A DNA stretch of 64,000 bases, from the NCBI GenBank assembly GCA_907164885.2, contig OU015490.1:100088257-100152256 (forward strand). Reading direction: 5' to 3'. The position numbers and the translations under genes were made by a program. Shown here piece by piece: positions 37,085 through 48,886 of the stretch; the stretch's first letter is position 1, and each line of letters opens with the position of its first letter. Under the pieces are notes generated by a model. It was not told the DNA's origin and ran no database searches. It saw nothing but the letters and a program-made list of their open reading frames with translations. This stretch comes from Dolomedes plantarius (lineage: Eukaryota > Arthropoda > Arachnida > Araneae > Dolomedidae).

Positions 37085-38355
37085 GTGGTTATCAAAATAA
37101 TGGAAACACCTATTAATATTAGTGGTGTTTATAAATGTGCTTCGTATTCCTTAAAAAACAAGTCTGGCTACCGGTATTTTTTAATATAATAAAGTGCATG
37201 TATTATTCTACTGTCAGGTAGCAGCAATAAAGCTAAGGGAATGGTGCTTTGGGGGGGTGGGGGACAGCGTAAAATTTCAAACCTTGCAGACCTTGCAAAA
37301 AGGTCAAATTGTTGGAGCGCGTTTAAATTGGAGTATCTGTTACTGCCACCCCCAGGCTAATGGGAGTTTTTTGAGCTATGGTATCAAAGTCATGAAAGCA
37401 CACAGAGTGCACGGAAAAACATCCTTTGCCAAACAGAATAGTGGACGAAAGGGAGAGCTGAGTGAAAGAGACCGACGAGGAATTGAAGCGGATTGTGACA
37501 TGAAGAAATAAAGCAACTCCAACCAAAATCACCGAAGAGCCCAATCTGCATCTACATGTTCCGGTATCAACACTTAGAGGTAGAAGAGAACTTCACAAAC
37601 AAAGCATTTACGGAAGAGTAGCTATTCCCAAGCCACTTGTAATAGATGCCAATACAAAATAATGTCCACAATGGTGACAGGAGCGCAAATCTTAATCGAG
37701 TAATATGTGGAAAAACGGCATTTGGTCCGACGAATCATTGTTCACATTGTTCCTCGCAACAGGACGTGCGTATGTCTGGAGAACAGCTACACAAGCGTAA
37801 GATTATGGCTGTCTCATCTCAACTGTCAATCATGGAAGTAGATCTATCAGGATTTCGAATGGCATCTCATGGATTTCTTCAGGCTCTATTGTAACCTTCA
37901 AAGGGAGATTGAATGGGAAGGACTATGTCGAAATCTTAACTCACTAGTCCATCCTACGGTGCAAACATTGTTTCTTGCAGGATATGGCGTTCTCCAGGAT
38001 GATAATCTCCCCTATACATACAGCTAAATCTATCAAGTATTGGTTTGAAGACCATGAAAAAGAAGTCAATATCTTATCTTGCCCTGTACAATCCCCCCGA
38101 CTACATATCATCCAACCACTGTGATCTGTATAAGCGGATAGAGCCAGGTATTAATATCCACCACAGCATCTCTACAGGAACTTTCATTATTTTACCTGAA
38201 GAATAGTATAATATATTCTTAACCACTATTCATGACTTGTATAATCCGATTCTAGGGCGAATCAGGTGGTATTACATGACACAGGTGATCCTGTGCCGCA
38301 TTAATAAAGGTTTTCATGATGTTCTTAGTGTTTCTATTATTTTGATAACCACCTG
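37082..38355 (+). mobile_element. Tc1-family element (GGTGGTTATC ends), copy 1, 1274 bp
   Basis: Ends CAGGTGGTTATCAAAATAATGG and its inverse, flanked by TA on both sides. Copies 2 and 3, in the opposite orientation, are at 43936 and 45693. Confidence 0.92.
37215..38208 (+). pseudogene. Tc1 transposase pseudogene, copy 1
   Basis: Remnants in order: KGQIVGARLNW, a helix-turn-helix remnant ending VMKAHRVHGKTS, RKGELSERDRR, WSDESLFTLF with the first catalytic Asp (near 37730), AKSIKYWFEDHEKEV, and CPVQSP before a disrupted third catalytic segment. Several frameshifts and stops break the frame. Boundaries are approximate. Confidence 0.8.
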
Positions 38356-38732
<377 letters not shown>

Positions 38733-39649
38733 CGTTCATATCGCATTCCGGCAAGAAACGGGACACAACTCAAAAATGCAGCATTTGAGAAAAATCAACT
38801 TGAAGAATACGATACAGCTGGAACGAGCATTACATTAAAACTGATATAACTGCTCTCAGGCGGACAAATTGTGAGATAGAGATGTGTCGCTTGTCGTGCA
38901 CGATGGGGCACTTCATGCATATTTTTCAATGACATAACCTCAAAATTACCATTTTTTGACTTGTGTCACTTTTCTTGCCGGGGTGCGATATGTGTGTTCT
39001 ATATAGTGCCATACGATTCTGTATAAAGCACTTGAAGCAGCTAATGTGTTTTCAGGATACATATAACCTGATGGACTCAGCAAGAGTATTAGCATCAGCC
39101 TACGCTGCAGAATCAGAGGATTAAATTTTATTTTCACCAGTCAAAGGCTTAATTCCATTTGTACAGCTCTTACGTCAGCCGAGGCATCAAATTTCACGTT
39201 TTACCTTCGGGTCCGACAATGGAATATACCTGTCTCTCTCTATATATCACACTGGGACAGACACGATAGCAATCAATTCGATTGTTCACGACGACCCTTT
39301 GAATCCAGCAAATGCACCCCTTTTGCTGCGGGATTAAAATTCAAACTTTTTCCCCCTTTAAAAAAAAAAAAAAATGCTGTTTGTCTCCTCTGTGCTTCAA
39401 AAAGTTCCGGCAGATTTTTTTGGTTCCTATCATCTACACAGACCAGGTCTGAAAGGAGTCTGTTAAAGATGGAAGGGGGAAGGGGGTCTATGGAGGTTAC
39501 ATAATCCTCATGTAATAGGGGGGGGGGATGTGATGAAGGTTGAAGTAGGAAGTGCCTTTCATCAGAGATACCCTTAAAAGTGATTCTAGCACATAGTGTT
39601 TAAAATGCTTTTTGCGTTCGGCATTTCATTTTCAAGGATATAGGATTGT
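38733..39649. other. Intergenic sequence with a dispersed repeat at 39197-39325
   Basis: No gene was recognised. It contains the second copy of the 36109-36235 repeat, a poly-A tract near 39360 and poly-G near 39520. Confidence 0.5.
39197..39325 (+). repeat. Dispersed repeat, copy 2
   Basis: It matches 36109-36235 in the same orientation (GGGTCCGACAATGGAATA...TCACACTGGGACAG). Confidence 0.75.
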
Positions 39650-40735
39650 AAAAATTTTTCATTGCGGAAATAAAAAAATGAAGTTTAAACTGAAGAAAAT
39701 CCATTGTACTGATTTTACGAAATGGGGCCTTTACCAGAAATTCCATTACCCATTAAAAAATTAAAGTTGCATGGAGAAAAGAAATTGTAAAATGAAAACA
39801 TATTGAAATGAATGTAATTTAGCTATAACAAATAATTTAACTTGATTAAATTGTTTGTTAAGGCAAATGACTAAAGAAACGCCAAGAAAATGTCCACAAT
39901 GTAAAAGTTGTCCATAATGAAATTTCCACAATGTAAAAGTTTTCATTGTGGAAATAAAAAATGAAGTTTAAACTGAAGAAAATCCATTGTACTGATTTTA
40001 CGAAATGGGGCTTTACCAGAAATTCCATTACCCATTAAAAAAATTGAATTTGCATGGAGAAAAGAAATTGTAAAATGAAAACATATTGAAATGAATGTAA
40101 TTTAGCTATAACAAATAATTTAACTTGATTAAACTGTTTGTTAAGGCAAATGACTAAAGAAACGCAAAGAAAATGTCCATAATGTAAAAGTTGACTATAA
40201 TGTAGTTTCCACAATGTAAAAGTTTTCATTGTGGAAATAAAAAATGAAGTTTAAACTGAAGAAAATCCATTGTACTGATTTTACAGAATGGGGCTTTACC
40301 AGAAATTCCATTAACCATTAAAGAAATTAAATTTGCATGGAGAAAAGAAATTGTAAAATGAAAACATATTGAAATGAATGTAATTTAGCTATAACAAATA
40401 ATTTGACTTGATTAAATCGTTTGTTAAGGCAAATGACTAAAGAAACGCCAAGAAAATGTCCACAATGTAAAAGTTGTTCATAATGTAAAAGTTTTCATTA
40501 TGGAAATAAAAAATGAAGTTTAAACTGAAGAAAATCCATTGTACTGATTTTACAGAATGGGGCTTTACCAGAAATTCCATTAACCATTAAAGAAATTAAA
40601 TTTGCATGGAGAAAAAAAATTGTAAAATGAAAACATATTGAAATGAATGCAATTTAGCTATAACAATAACTTAATTAGATTAAATTATTGTTAAGGCTAC
40701 TAACTAAAGAAACACCAATAACTAAAAAAAAAATG
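39650..40735 (+). repeat. Four-copy tandem array, about 270-287-bp units
   Basis: The anchor CATTGNGGAAATAAAAAATGAAG starts near 39659, 39946, 40227 and 40496. The units are highly similar. Each ends with variable numbers of short CCACAATGTAAAAG / CATAATG repeats, which explain the length differences. The last unit diverges near 40680. Confidence 0.92.
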
Positions 40736-40762
40736 CAATGTGCAGACTTTACAAAATTATAA

Positions 40763-41104
40763 CTGTTGTCGTTGTTTCTAATGTCCCCTGGCAGGAAGTT
40801 CAAAATCAGGTCCATAGAGGCTTTCTCGCTGAAGTTAGCGGCTACGGTTTTTTTTTTATATAGCCCTATCAGGGTCGCACTCCGTCTTAGCTAGTTGCCA
40901 GCTCAATTTTGACCGAGTACCCCCAGGGGGGGGGGGGCATTTGGTTGATCGTACCCTCTCTGACCTAGTAGAGGGACTTTCTGGTCTACGGATTTAACAT
41001 GCCCATATCCAGCCTAATCATGGAGGTATTTGAGCGCATCGGGATTCGATCTGAGTATCCTCAGCATTGGAAGCCAGCGCGCTACCACAAGGCTACCTGG
41101 AGCC
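40763..41104 (-). mobile_element. tRNA-derived SINE, full length, minus strand
   Basis: On the minus strand a tRNA-like head (GGGCTCCAGGTAGCCTTGTGG with an A box, GATCGAATCCC as B box) leads into the body shared with 10105 and 47390 (GTTAAATCCGTAGACC, GGTACGATC, TATGGACCTG, GGACATTAGAAACAAC). It ends in an (AAC)-like tail. RNA polymerase III transcription and LINE-dependent copying are inferred from the family type. No clear target duplication was seen. Confidence 0.88.
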
Positions 41105-41527
41105 CAAACTTTTTTTTAAAATTTAATTTTCGAACGTTTTGAAAGAATATTTAAAATTGCTTAAACTATTTTATATATAGAATGTTTTTAGGGTAAAAAA
41201 TAATTTTTAAAATGCATGCAAATGGGGAAAAAAAAAAAACTGAAAATGCCCACTTATTTTTGAAAGAGGCAAACCGTCCGCAATCGAGAAACTTATCAAA
41301 TTGATGAAGATATCGATTACTGTGTTTGATGAATTAACATCTATAAAATGAATAAATTCAAAAGATTAAAAATTAATCCTCCCGATATAAACCTTAATTT
41401 CGGCGCACTATCGAAATTAGCTTTGATTTTTTTTATGACCTATGAATAGGGAATGATCCAACCGGTTATGGGAGGTCTTTATAAACACTAAAGCTTTACT
41501 ATAACAGTTTTTAGAGATTTAATTTAA

Positions 41528-42654
41528 GGGCACCAAGACGTTAGCGATGGTCTAAAATGAAGAAAATTGTACTGTTATTTAAAAACATATCTATTTCAAG
41601 TATTTACGTAATATTTTTTTATGCATTAAATTAACATTTGAGAATAGTTTTATGCTGATTAAAAATTACATTGTTTATAATTATTTTTTAAGTGGCATCT
41701 TAAACAAGAATTTTTTTTCTTGGAAAATTCACTGGTGAACAGTTAGGTACACTTTTTAAAAAAACTATATAAAATATCACTTTGAAATTTTGCTTAGTTC
41801 TCAAAAAACACTTGGTTTTGATACTGTGAACTTTTTTTTTTCCCATTTTTATACTGGTACCTAATTATTTTTAAAAAAATAGAAACTTTGCAATCAAAAA
41901 AAGCAAATAATTTCCAATAATCATAGGCTGACACAAAAATATCTAGCCAGTTATAAAATAAAAAAGAAATTCACAGTATAAAACCAAGTGTTTTAGATAA
42001 CCAAGCAAAATTTCAAGGTGATATTTTAGATAATTTTTCAAAAAAAAGTAACCTATCTGTTCAATAGTAAATTTTTCCGAGAAGTTTAAGTTGCCCTCAA
42101 AAAAATTATAAACGATATAATTTTCAACTAGCATAAAATTATCTGAAATGTTAATTTAATGTATGAAAAAAATATTATGTAATTATTGGAAATATATATA
42201 AGGGTTTAAATAACAGTATAATTTTCTTCATTTTCGACTAGTATCTAATTATTTTAAAAAAGTAGAAAATTTGCCAATCAAAAAAAGTAAATAATTTCCA
42301 ATAATCATTGGCTAACACAAAAATATCTAGCCAGTTATAAAATAAAATCAATTTCACAGTATCAAACCAAGTGTTTCTGATGATCAAGCAAAATTTCAAG
42401 GTCATATGTTTAGATAGTTTTTTTAAAAAGTGTAACCTAACTGTTCAATAGTAAATTTTTCCGAGAAAAAAAAATCTTGTTTAAGTTGCCATTTTAAAAA
42501 AAATATAACGATATAACTTTAGTTAGCATAAAACTATTCTGAAATGTTAATTTAATGTATGGAAAAAAATTATGTAAATATTGGAAATAGATTTAAGGGT
42601 TTAATAACAATACAATTTTCTTCATTTTCAACTATCGCAAACATCTTGGTCCCC
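41528..42654. mobile_element. TTAA-type palindromic element with internal tandem duplication
   Basis: The ends GGGCACCAAGACGTTAGCGATGG and the inverse of CTATCGCAAACATCTTGGTCCCC are flanked by TTAA (41524-41527) and TTCA (42655-42658). The left arm (to about 41850) is the inverse of the segment 41851-42230, which is repeated in tandem at 42231-42630 (TAATTATTTT-AAAAARTAGAAA, TATCTAGCCAGTTATAAAAT). The element is thus a long hairpin with one arm doubled. Confidence 0.75.
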
Positions 42655-42689
42655 TTCACTGAAATAAAGCTTTCATTTTGATATCAAAC

Positions 42690-42790
42690 AAGCTCTAACA
42701 GCTCATGCTTCTGCGTAGCAGCTACATTGCATTGGTTCGGCTCAATATTAAACTATGGAGAAAATGGTTCCAATGATTGTCGATTTGGAT
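42690..42790 (+). mobile_element. Fragment of the palindromic MITE family
   Basis: CTGCGTAGCAGCTACATTGCATTGGTTCGGCTCAATATTAAACTATGGAGAAAATGGTTCC is a diverged terminal repeat of the GGCTGCTG family, followed by GATTGTCGATTTGGATAAATG as in copy D. No partner end was found. Confidence 0.55.
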
Positions 42791-42993
42791 AAATGTTATA
42801 TCTGTCAGTTAATTAATGTTATTGATAATGCATCAAACGCAGTAGTCGATTTGTCATCATTTTGATAAGTTTCTCGATTTGAGGGCGATTTACATCTTTA
42901 AAAAATAATTGGGCAATTTCAGTTTTATTATTATTAATTATTATTATTATTATTATATTATCATTATATATATATATATATATATACACAACA

Positions 42994-43921
42994 CAGTCGA
43001 AACCCGTTATAGCGAACCTGGTATATAATGAACTCCCGGATATAAGGAACGAAAATTTTGGTCCCGCCATTTTCCTATTGTATTTAATGCTAATTTATCC
43101 TTTTATAGCAAACCTCCGAAATCTTAAGAATCGGCTATAGGGAACATTTTTTTCAGTCGACAGCTGAATTTTTTTAATTTTAAGCTTCTTAAGAATGTTG
43201 AAGATACAACGAATGTTGAAGAAAAAAAGAATGTTGACGAAGAAGATGATGAAGATTTACCTATCGCGATGTGGATAGAAAAGCACAAAATTTCATCATT
43301 CTCAGATTGTGGCGTGCAGTTGTTCGAAACGTGTGATGATGAAGTCATTACATGTGAAAATCCGACTGATGAAGATATTGTGGAAGAAATTAAGATGAAT
43401 CATTCTGAAATCGAAGATTCTGCTTCTGATGCTGATGAAGAGGAGAACATAAATGACGAAATCTCCACCAGTCTCAGATGCTAAAGAAGCGATGAGTGTA
43501 TTAATAAGTTTTTTGTCGACACAAACAGTGGAAGAAAGAGTATTGGAGTCATTTGATGTATTGAAAAAAAAAATTCGTAAATGTTTTTGCAATCGGCATC
43601 ACGTTAGCAGAAAATCCCCCAATTATTTCTGTATCAAACAGGGAGCAACTATTAAAGATAAAATCAATTTATTTCCATTTGTCTTCATTTTTAGTTATTA
43701 CTTAGTATTGTGTCAGTTTAATGTAATCGGTTTTAGGTCAATTTAAGTCATTATGATCATTTTTAATAGATTTTATCATTCTCTCAATACATCATTATTA
43801 TGAATATACCTAGCAACCTAATAAGTTTATACATTTTGTGAACTCTAACATTTTTCTAATTGTTCGGATATAGAGAACAAAACCTGGGTCTCTTGAATTT
43901 CGTTATAACGGGGTTAGACTG
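42994..43921 (+). mobile_element. Tigger/pogo-like element with transposase C-terminal remnant
   Basis: CAGTCGAAACCCGTTATAGCG at the left and the inverse of CGTTATAACGGGGTTAGACTG at the right. Subterminal GGATATA-GNGAAC motifs lie on both sides. It holds only the 3' part of a transposase gene, so it is an internal-deletion derivative. Confidence 0.85.
43195..43620 (+). pseudogene. Tigger-type transposase, acidic C-terminal remnant
   Basis: The frame reads an acidic stretch (KNVDEEDDEDLPIAMW, then VQLFETCDDE and DSASDADEEENINDE). It then shifts by one base near 43460 into PPVSDAKEAMSVLISFL...ESFDVLKKKIRK. An acidic linker followed by a helical segment of about 40 residues is the usual C-terminus of pogo/Tigger transposases, which are otherwise CENP-B- or jerky-like. 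The HTH domains and the DDE core are absent. Confidence 0.7.
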
Positions 43922-44049
43922 TATATATATATATACAGATGGTTATCAAAATAATGGAAACACCTAGATTTATATGGAATCCTTTACTAATAGGAACGTA
44001 GGCCGCCTTTGGCATGTAATACAGCTTGGATTCGCCTGGGAATCGTATC

Positions 44050-45030
44050 AATACAAGTTCTGAGTAGTGTTTAGAGGAAAATGGTACCATTATTCATGGA
44101 GGATAGTCTGAAAGTTCCGTTAGAGATGCCAGTGGAGGATATCGATTCCAGATTGAACGCTCTAAAATAGACCATAACGGTTTCGATTATCTTGATGTCG
44201 AGGGACTGTGCTGGGCCAAGCTAGATGTTCCACTTCATCCTCGTGTTCACCAAACCATGATTGGATAAGTCGCGCTGCATGAATAGGGGCATAATCATCC
44301 TGGATAAGTCTATCTCTTGCAGGAAACCAAAGTTTGCATCATAGGATGGACCTGGTAAGCTAAAATTTCTTCATACTTCTCCCCAGTGATCTTTCCTTTC
44401 AGGGATACGATTGGTCAACAGAAAACCACGACACGGCTGCCCGTACCATGACAGAATCCACCTCCATGCTTGACAGTTGGAATGAGACAATCACGATCAT
44501 ACGCTTGTGCAGGTGTCCTTCAAACGTGCACCCGTCCTGCTGTGGGGAAAAGTGTGAAAGATGATTCGTTTGGCAATATAACTGTTTTCCACTTATCAAT
44601 AGACCAGGTTTTGTGAAGTGGCACATATGTACACGACGTTTGGCAGTAACATTTGGGATCAAGTGGCTTGGGAATTTCTGCTCTGCCATAAATGATCTGT
44701 TTCTGAAGATTCCTCCTAACTGAAATTATTGACACTGGAGAATCCAGATGCTGATTGAGCTCTGCGGTCACTTTAGCTGCAGTTGTTTTCTTTTTAGACA
44801 TTACAATCTGATTCAATACCCGTTGGTCCTCTTCACTAAGCGTCTTCTTCCGTCCCCTACTTTGCTTTGCCGAGATTGTCTTGCCGCGCTGTGTGTACGC
44901 TGTCATGACTTTAGACACCGTACCTCTAGAAACGCCTAAGAGCTGGGATGTTCGGTCACAGTTGCTCCAGCTAGTCAGGCTCCTACAATTTGGCCTCTTT
45001 GAAGATCTATGAGGTCTGAAATTTACGCTT
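44050..45030 (-). pseudogene. Tc1 transposase pseudogene, copy 2
   Basis: Open in 44520-44918. It has a helix-turn-helix (CDRTSQLLGVSRGTVSKVM, with a frameshift before it), RGRKKTLSEEDQRVL, and WKTVILPNESSFTLF. There the first catalytic Asp of the usual SDES motif is Asn, so this copy would be inactive even if its frame were whole. Downstream remnants run to about 44050 with further breaks. Confidence 0.8.
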
Positions 45031-45105
45031 TTGGCAAAAAGTCCAAGACGTTTACAACTTTCCTAAACCTACCTCATACTACCATGATGTATGTGTAACT
45101 TTTTA

Positions 45106-45575
45106 CGAGGGTTGGGGTATAAGTCATGGCAACTATTTTTTTTCTTGTAGATATGTGAACGGAATCACAAACGTATATGTGTCGTGTGGAAGTTCTGCAG
45201 GTCATAGTGTGTATGCAGAACAACAGATGGCTCTGTGATAGCTGGTAGTAGCGCAGCGAGGTCTCTGAAATCAGTCAGTTGATGAGTGTCGTGCGAGATG
45301 GAAGTAACCGGTGTTGAGCAGCGCGCTTACATCAAAATAGGCCGTTCTCCGACGGAGAAATACGATGGAATGTCACAGTGACTTAGTGGAAGCCCTTGGG
45401 AATAATTCCCTACCATATCGTACAGTAGCACTACATTGAGGGTCTTTAGTGCTATTCATTGTCCACACATGTAGTTAAGACCTTGTCCTTTCGTCTGTAT
45501 ATGTCACATTTTCCAACCGGACTGGTATCTTCAAGAAAAAAAAATAGTTGGCCATGACTTATACCCCAACCCTCG
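45106..45575 (+). mobile_element. 470-bp mariner-type deletion derivative nested in Tc1 copy 2
   Basis: Ends CGAGGGTTGGGGTATAAGTCATGGC and the inverse with CCATGACTTATACCCCAACCCTCG, TA on both sides (45104-45105, 45576-45577). The TIR is over 30 bp. Inside, from 45299, MEVTGVEQRAYIKI and, in another frame, DLVEALGNNSLPYRTVA mark the N-terminus of a mariner transposase. The rest is deleted. Confidence 0.85.
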
Positions 45576-45692
45576 TATATTAAAAAAAAACTGGTAGCTA
45601 GGATTGTATTTTAATGCTTACAATACGCATTCTGAAATATCACTTTATTCACAAGTGTTTCCATTATTTTGATAACCACCTGTATAAATATA

Positions 45693-46962
45693 CAGGTGGT
45701 TATCAAAATAATGGAACCACTAAGAAACATCATGAAAACTTTTATTTATTACGGCCCCAGGATCACCTTTTGTCATGTAATACCACCTGATTCACTTTGA
45801 ATTGGATTATACAAGTCATGAACGTGGCTAAGTATATATTATACCATTCTTCAGGGGAAAATCATGAAAAGCTCCTGTAGAGATTGCTGTGGTGGATATC
45901 GATACCTGGCTCTATCCGTTAGACAGATCACAGTGGTTGGATGATATGTAGTCGAACGGGGTTGTACAGGCCAAGAAAGATATTTGACTTCCTTTTCATG
46001 CTCTTCAAACCAATTCTTGATAGATTTAGCTTGTATGTATAAGGGGATTATCATCCTGGAGAACGCCATCTCTGCGAGAATAATATTTGTACCGCAGGAT
46101 GGACAAGTGAGCTAAATTTCCCCATAGTCCTTCCCATTCAATCTCCTTTTTAGGGTTACAATAGGGTATGAAGAAACCCATGAAGATGCCATTCGAAACA
46201 CTAATAGATCTACCTCCATGATTGATAGTTGAGATGAGACAGCCAGAATCTTAAGCTTGTGTAGGTGTTCTCCAGACTATACCCACGTCCTGTTGCGAGG
46301 AGCAAGTGACAATGATTCGTCGGAATAAATACCGTTCTCTCGAAATATTACTCGACCAGGCTTACGCTCGTGGCACATTGTGGACGATATTTTATATATG
46401 GCAATTTATTACAAGTGGCTTGGGAATAGCTACTCTTTCGTAAAAAATGCTTTGTTTGTGAAGTTCCCTTCTCCCTCTAAGTATTGATACTGGAACATGG
46501 AGATGCAGATTGGGCTCTTCGGTCATTTTGGTTGGAGTTGCTTTATTTCTTCATGTCACAATCCGCTTCAATACCTCGTCCGTCTCTTTTCACTCAGATC
46601 TCCCTTTCGTCCTCTATTCTGTTTGACAAAGGATGATTTTTTCCGTGCACTCTGTATGCTATCATGACTTTCGATATCATAGCTCGAAAAACAACCATTA
46701 GCCTGGGGGTTGCAGTAACAGATACTCCAATTAAAACGCGCTCCAACAATTTGCCCTTTTCGGAAGGTTGACATTTTACGCTGTCCCCCCAAATGCACGA
46801 TGCCCTTAGCTTCATTACTGCTGCATGACAGTAGACTAATACATACACTACATTATATAAAAAAAAATACCGGTGGCCAGACTTATTTTTAAGGAATACG
46901 AAGCACATTCATACAACACCATTAATATTGATAGGTGTTGCCATTATTTTGATAACCACCTG
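45693..46962 (-). mobile_element. Tc1-family element, copy 3, 1270 bp
   Basis: Ends CAGGTGGTTATCAAAATAATGG and GATAACCACCTG with TA outside. It starts 10 bp after copy 2 ends (spacer TATAAATATA), in the same orientation. Confidence 0.92.
45840..46840 (-). pseudogene. Tc1 transposase pseudogene, copy 3
   Basis: Remnants include MKLRASCIWGDSVKCQ, GVSVTATPRLMVVFRAMISKVMIAYRVHGK, and near the 3' end AKSIKNWFEEHEKEVKYLSWPVQ. Frameshifts occur several times, and the QSPDLN-type third catalytic segment is lost. It is closer to copy 1 than to copy 2. Confidence 0.8.
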
Positions 46963-47377
46963 TATATATAATATATATATATATATAATCCCTATATATC
47001 TAGATGTTCTATTTTACACGAACTATTTTTTTTTTTTTGCCGCAAGTAAGTCTCTTTCAGTCTAATGAGAGCAGTAATTCAATAAATTAAATACACTTCC
47101 AATTTTTCTCGAATGAACATTACACTAATATTATTCGGATATATTACATTATTTTTTTATGTATATAATAATTGCTACTTGTTTACATGGTTTTGTAACG
47201 GCCTGGTTGTTCTAGCTTGGTTAGTTTATGTATAAGTGGTGTTATTTATTTTTTTTTTTTTTATAGTTTTAAAGCCGCATTAAACTGCAGACAAATGTTA
47301 AATAAATAGCTAAATAACTAGATATGATTTATTGTGTGTCTTTAATGTCTTTAGTCCCCGCCGACTAAATATAATAT
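46963..47377. other. AT-rich intergenic sequence with no gene seen
   Basis: Poly-T tracts occur near 47028 and 47250. Nothing else was recognised. Confidence 0.5.
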
Positions 47378-47389
47378 AGGATTAGAAGT

Positions 47390-47735
47390 GGGCTCGAAGT
47401 AGCCTAGTGGTCGCCGGTCGGCTTTCGGTACTGAGCTTGTTCGAATCAGATCCCGACAAGCGCCATTAAATACCCCCGTGTCTAGGCCAGATATGAACAC
47501 GTTAAATTCGTAGAACTTAGAATCCCTCCATGAGGTCAGAGAGGATGGGAGAGGGTACGATCCCCCAGATGACGCCCGTGGGTGTGTTCGGTCAAAATTC
47601 AGTGGCACCTGGCTAAATCGGACTAGGACCCTTGTGATGTCATTATAAACTGAAGCTGCACTCTTCGGCCCACTAACTTTTATGGACCTGGTCTAGAATG
47701 CATTCCGGACAGAGGGCATTAGAAACAACAAGAAC
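47390..47735 (+). mobile_element. tRNA-derived SINE with 12-bp target duplication
   Basis: AGGATTAGAAGT flanks it exactly (47378-47389 and 47736-47747). The head has an A box (TAGCCTAGTGG) and B box (GTTCGAATC) about 38 bp apart, as in tRNA genes. The body carries GTACGATCCCCC and TATGGACCTGGTCT, and the tail is AACAACAAGAAC. This is the reference copy of the family in this window (346 bp). Confidence 0.93.
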
Positions 47736-47974
47736 AGGATTAGAAGTAGCTGTAGTTCCATTCATATTTTTATCCTATTTTGGAGCAACTTTTCCCAAAA
47801 TATAGTAACTTCGGAATTTTAATTACGCTTAATCATGATCTGCATCATTGCATCTGTAAAAATTGGCAGCAATCTTAAAATATCGCCAAATGGCTGATGA
47901 TTTGATTTACAGCCAAAAAATTTACCCATGATTCGGTAACGCTTAGCTTTAAGAAACTTGCCTTTTTAATTATA

Positions 47975-48470
47975 TATATATATAAAATAGTTCCGTAACT
48001 GACTGACTCATTGTGAGTGAAATCTTTTTTCGAATCTTTACCTCTATTTTCTGATTTTTGGTGAATTTTTAAGGATTAATTTTTATAATTTAATTTATTA
48101 ATGCTGATTCACGTGATTCTTTTTCTGGTACTTTAAATAAATTTATCGTCACGTCCATAACAATGAAATAGACAAAAAAATATTTTTTTCCCTTGCTAAT
48201 GCGGCAGACGAATTGAACATTATCCAAAAAATATTAAAATACAGTAAAAGATATTATGTTCCTCTAACTGTACTATATTAACTGTACATATTCTTTAGTA
48301 TGTCCTATTAGATTTAACTTGAATACTTTCTTCTACATTATTTTGTCTATAAAATATCTCTTCAATTTTTATAAATTTATATATTTTTTTTACATCAATT
48401 GTATACAATGATGGTCGTATTTATTATACATACATACACACACACATAATATATATAATATATATATATC

Positions 48471-48530
<60 letters not shown>

Positions 48531-48611
48531 TATATTTGCATTAATTGCATACATTGACCGTTGTATTTAATTTGAATATACTCCGTAGCGAAGTGCGAGT
48601 TTTCAGCTAGT
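47975..48611 (-). mobile_element. ACTAGCTGAAAA-type element, copy 3, minus strand
   Basis: On the minus strand it begins ACTAGCTGAAAACTCGCACTTCGCTACGGAGT and ends AGTCAGTCAGTTACGGAACTATTTTATATATA. TA-rich sequence bounds the far end and also lies inside (48440-48530). It aligns with copies at 51302 and 56477, but the part just before the 3' end is shorter. The class is not certain. Confidence 0.75.
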
Positions 48612-48886
48612 GCTACTCATATCAAGGATGGAATATTTAACAACTGCGGCGCTACTAAGTACCACGGAGTTACATCCAAAGCACCTCCAGAGTTTTTGAA
48701 TTAAGCAATTTGCATGCTTCTTTGCTTGAGTATATTCTTTTTAACTCAATCAACTGAGCCTATAAGAGTGATTTTTTCAATTTAAATGTACTCAGAAATA
48801 GAGAAAGAATTTTTTTTAGTGTGCTTATCTTATCATTTAGTGCTTATCTTTCTGTGCTTATTCTTACTGTGCTTATCTTATTCATT
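48612..48886. other. Intergenic sequence with no gene seen
   Basis: Near 48830-48880 TGTGCTTAT(C)TT is repeated three to four times. Nothing else was recognised. Confidence 0.45.

Larger units (their letters stand above)
43936..45682 (-). mobile_element. Tc1-family element, copy 2, interrupted by a mariner derivative
   Basis: Ends CAGATGGTTATCAAAATAATGG and GATAACCACCTG with TA outside. The length without the 470-bp nested element and its TA duplication is about 1275 bp, equal to copies 1 and 3. Confidence 0.9.
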
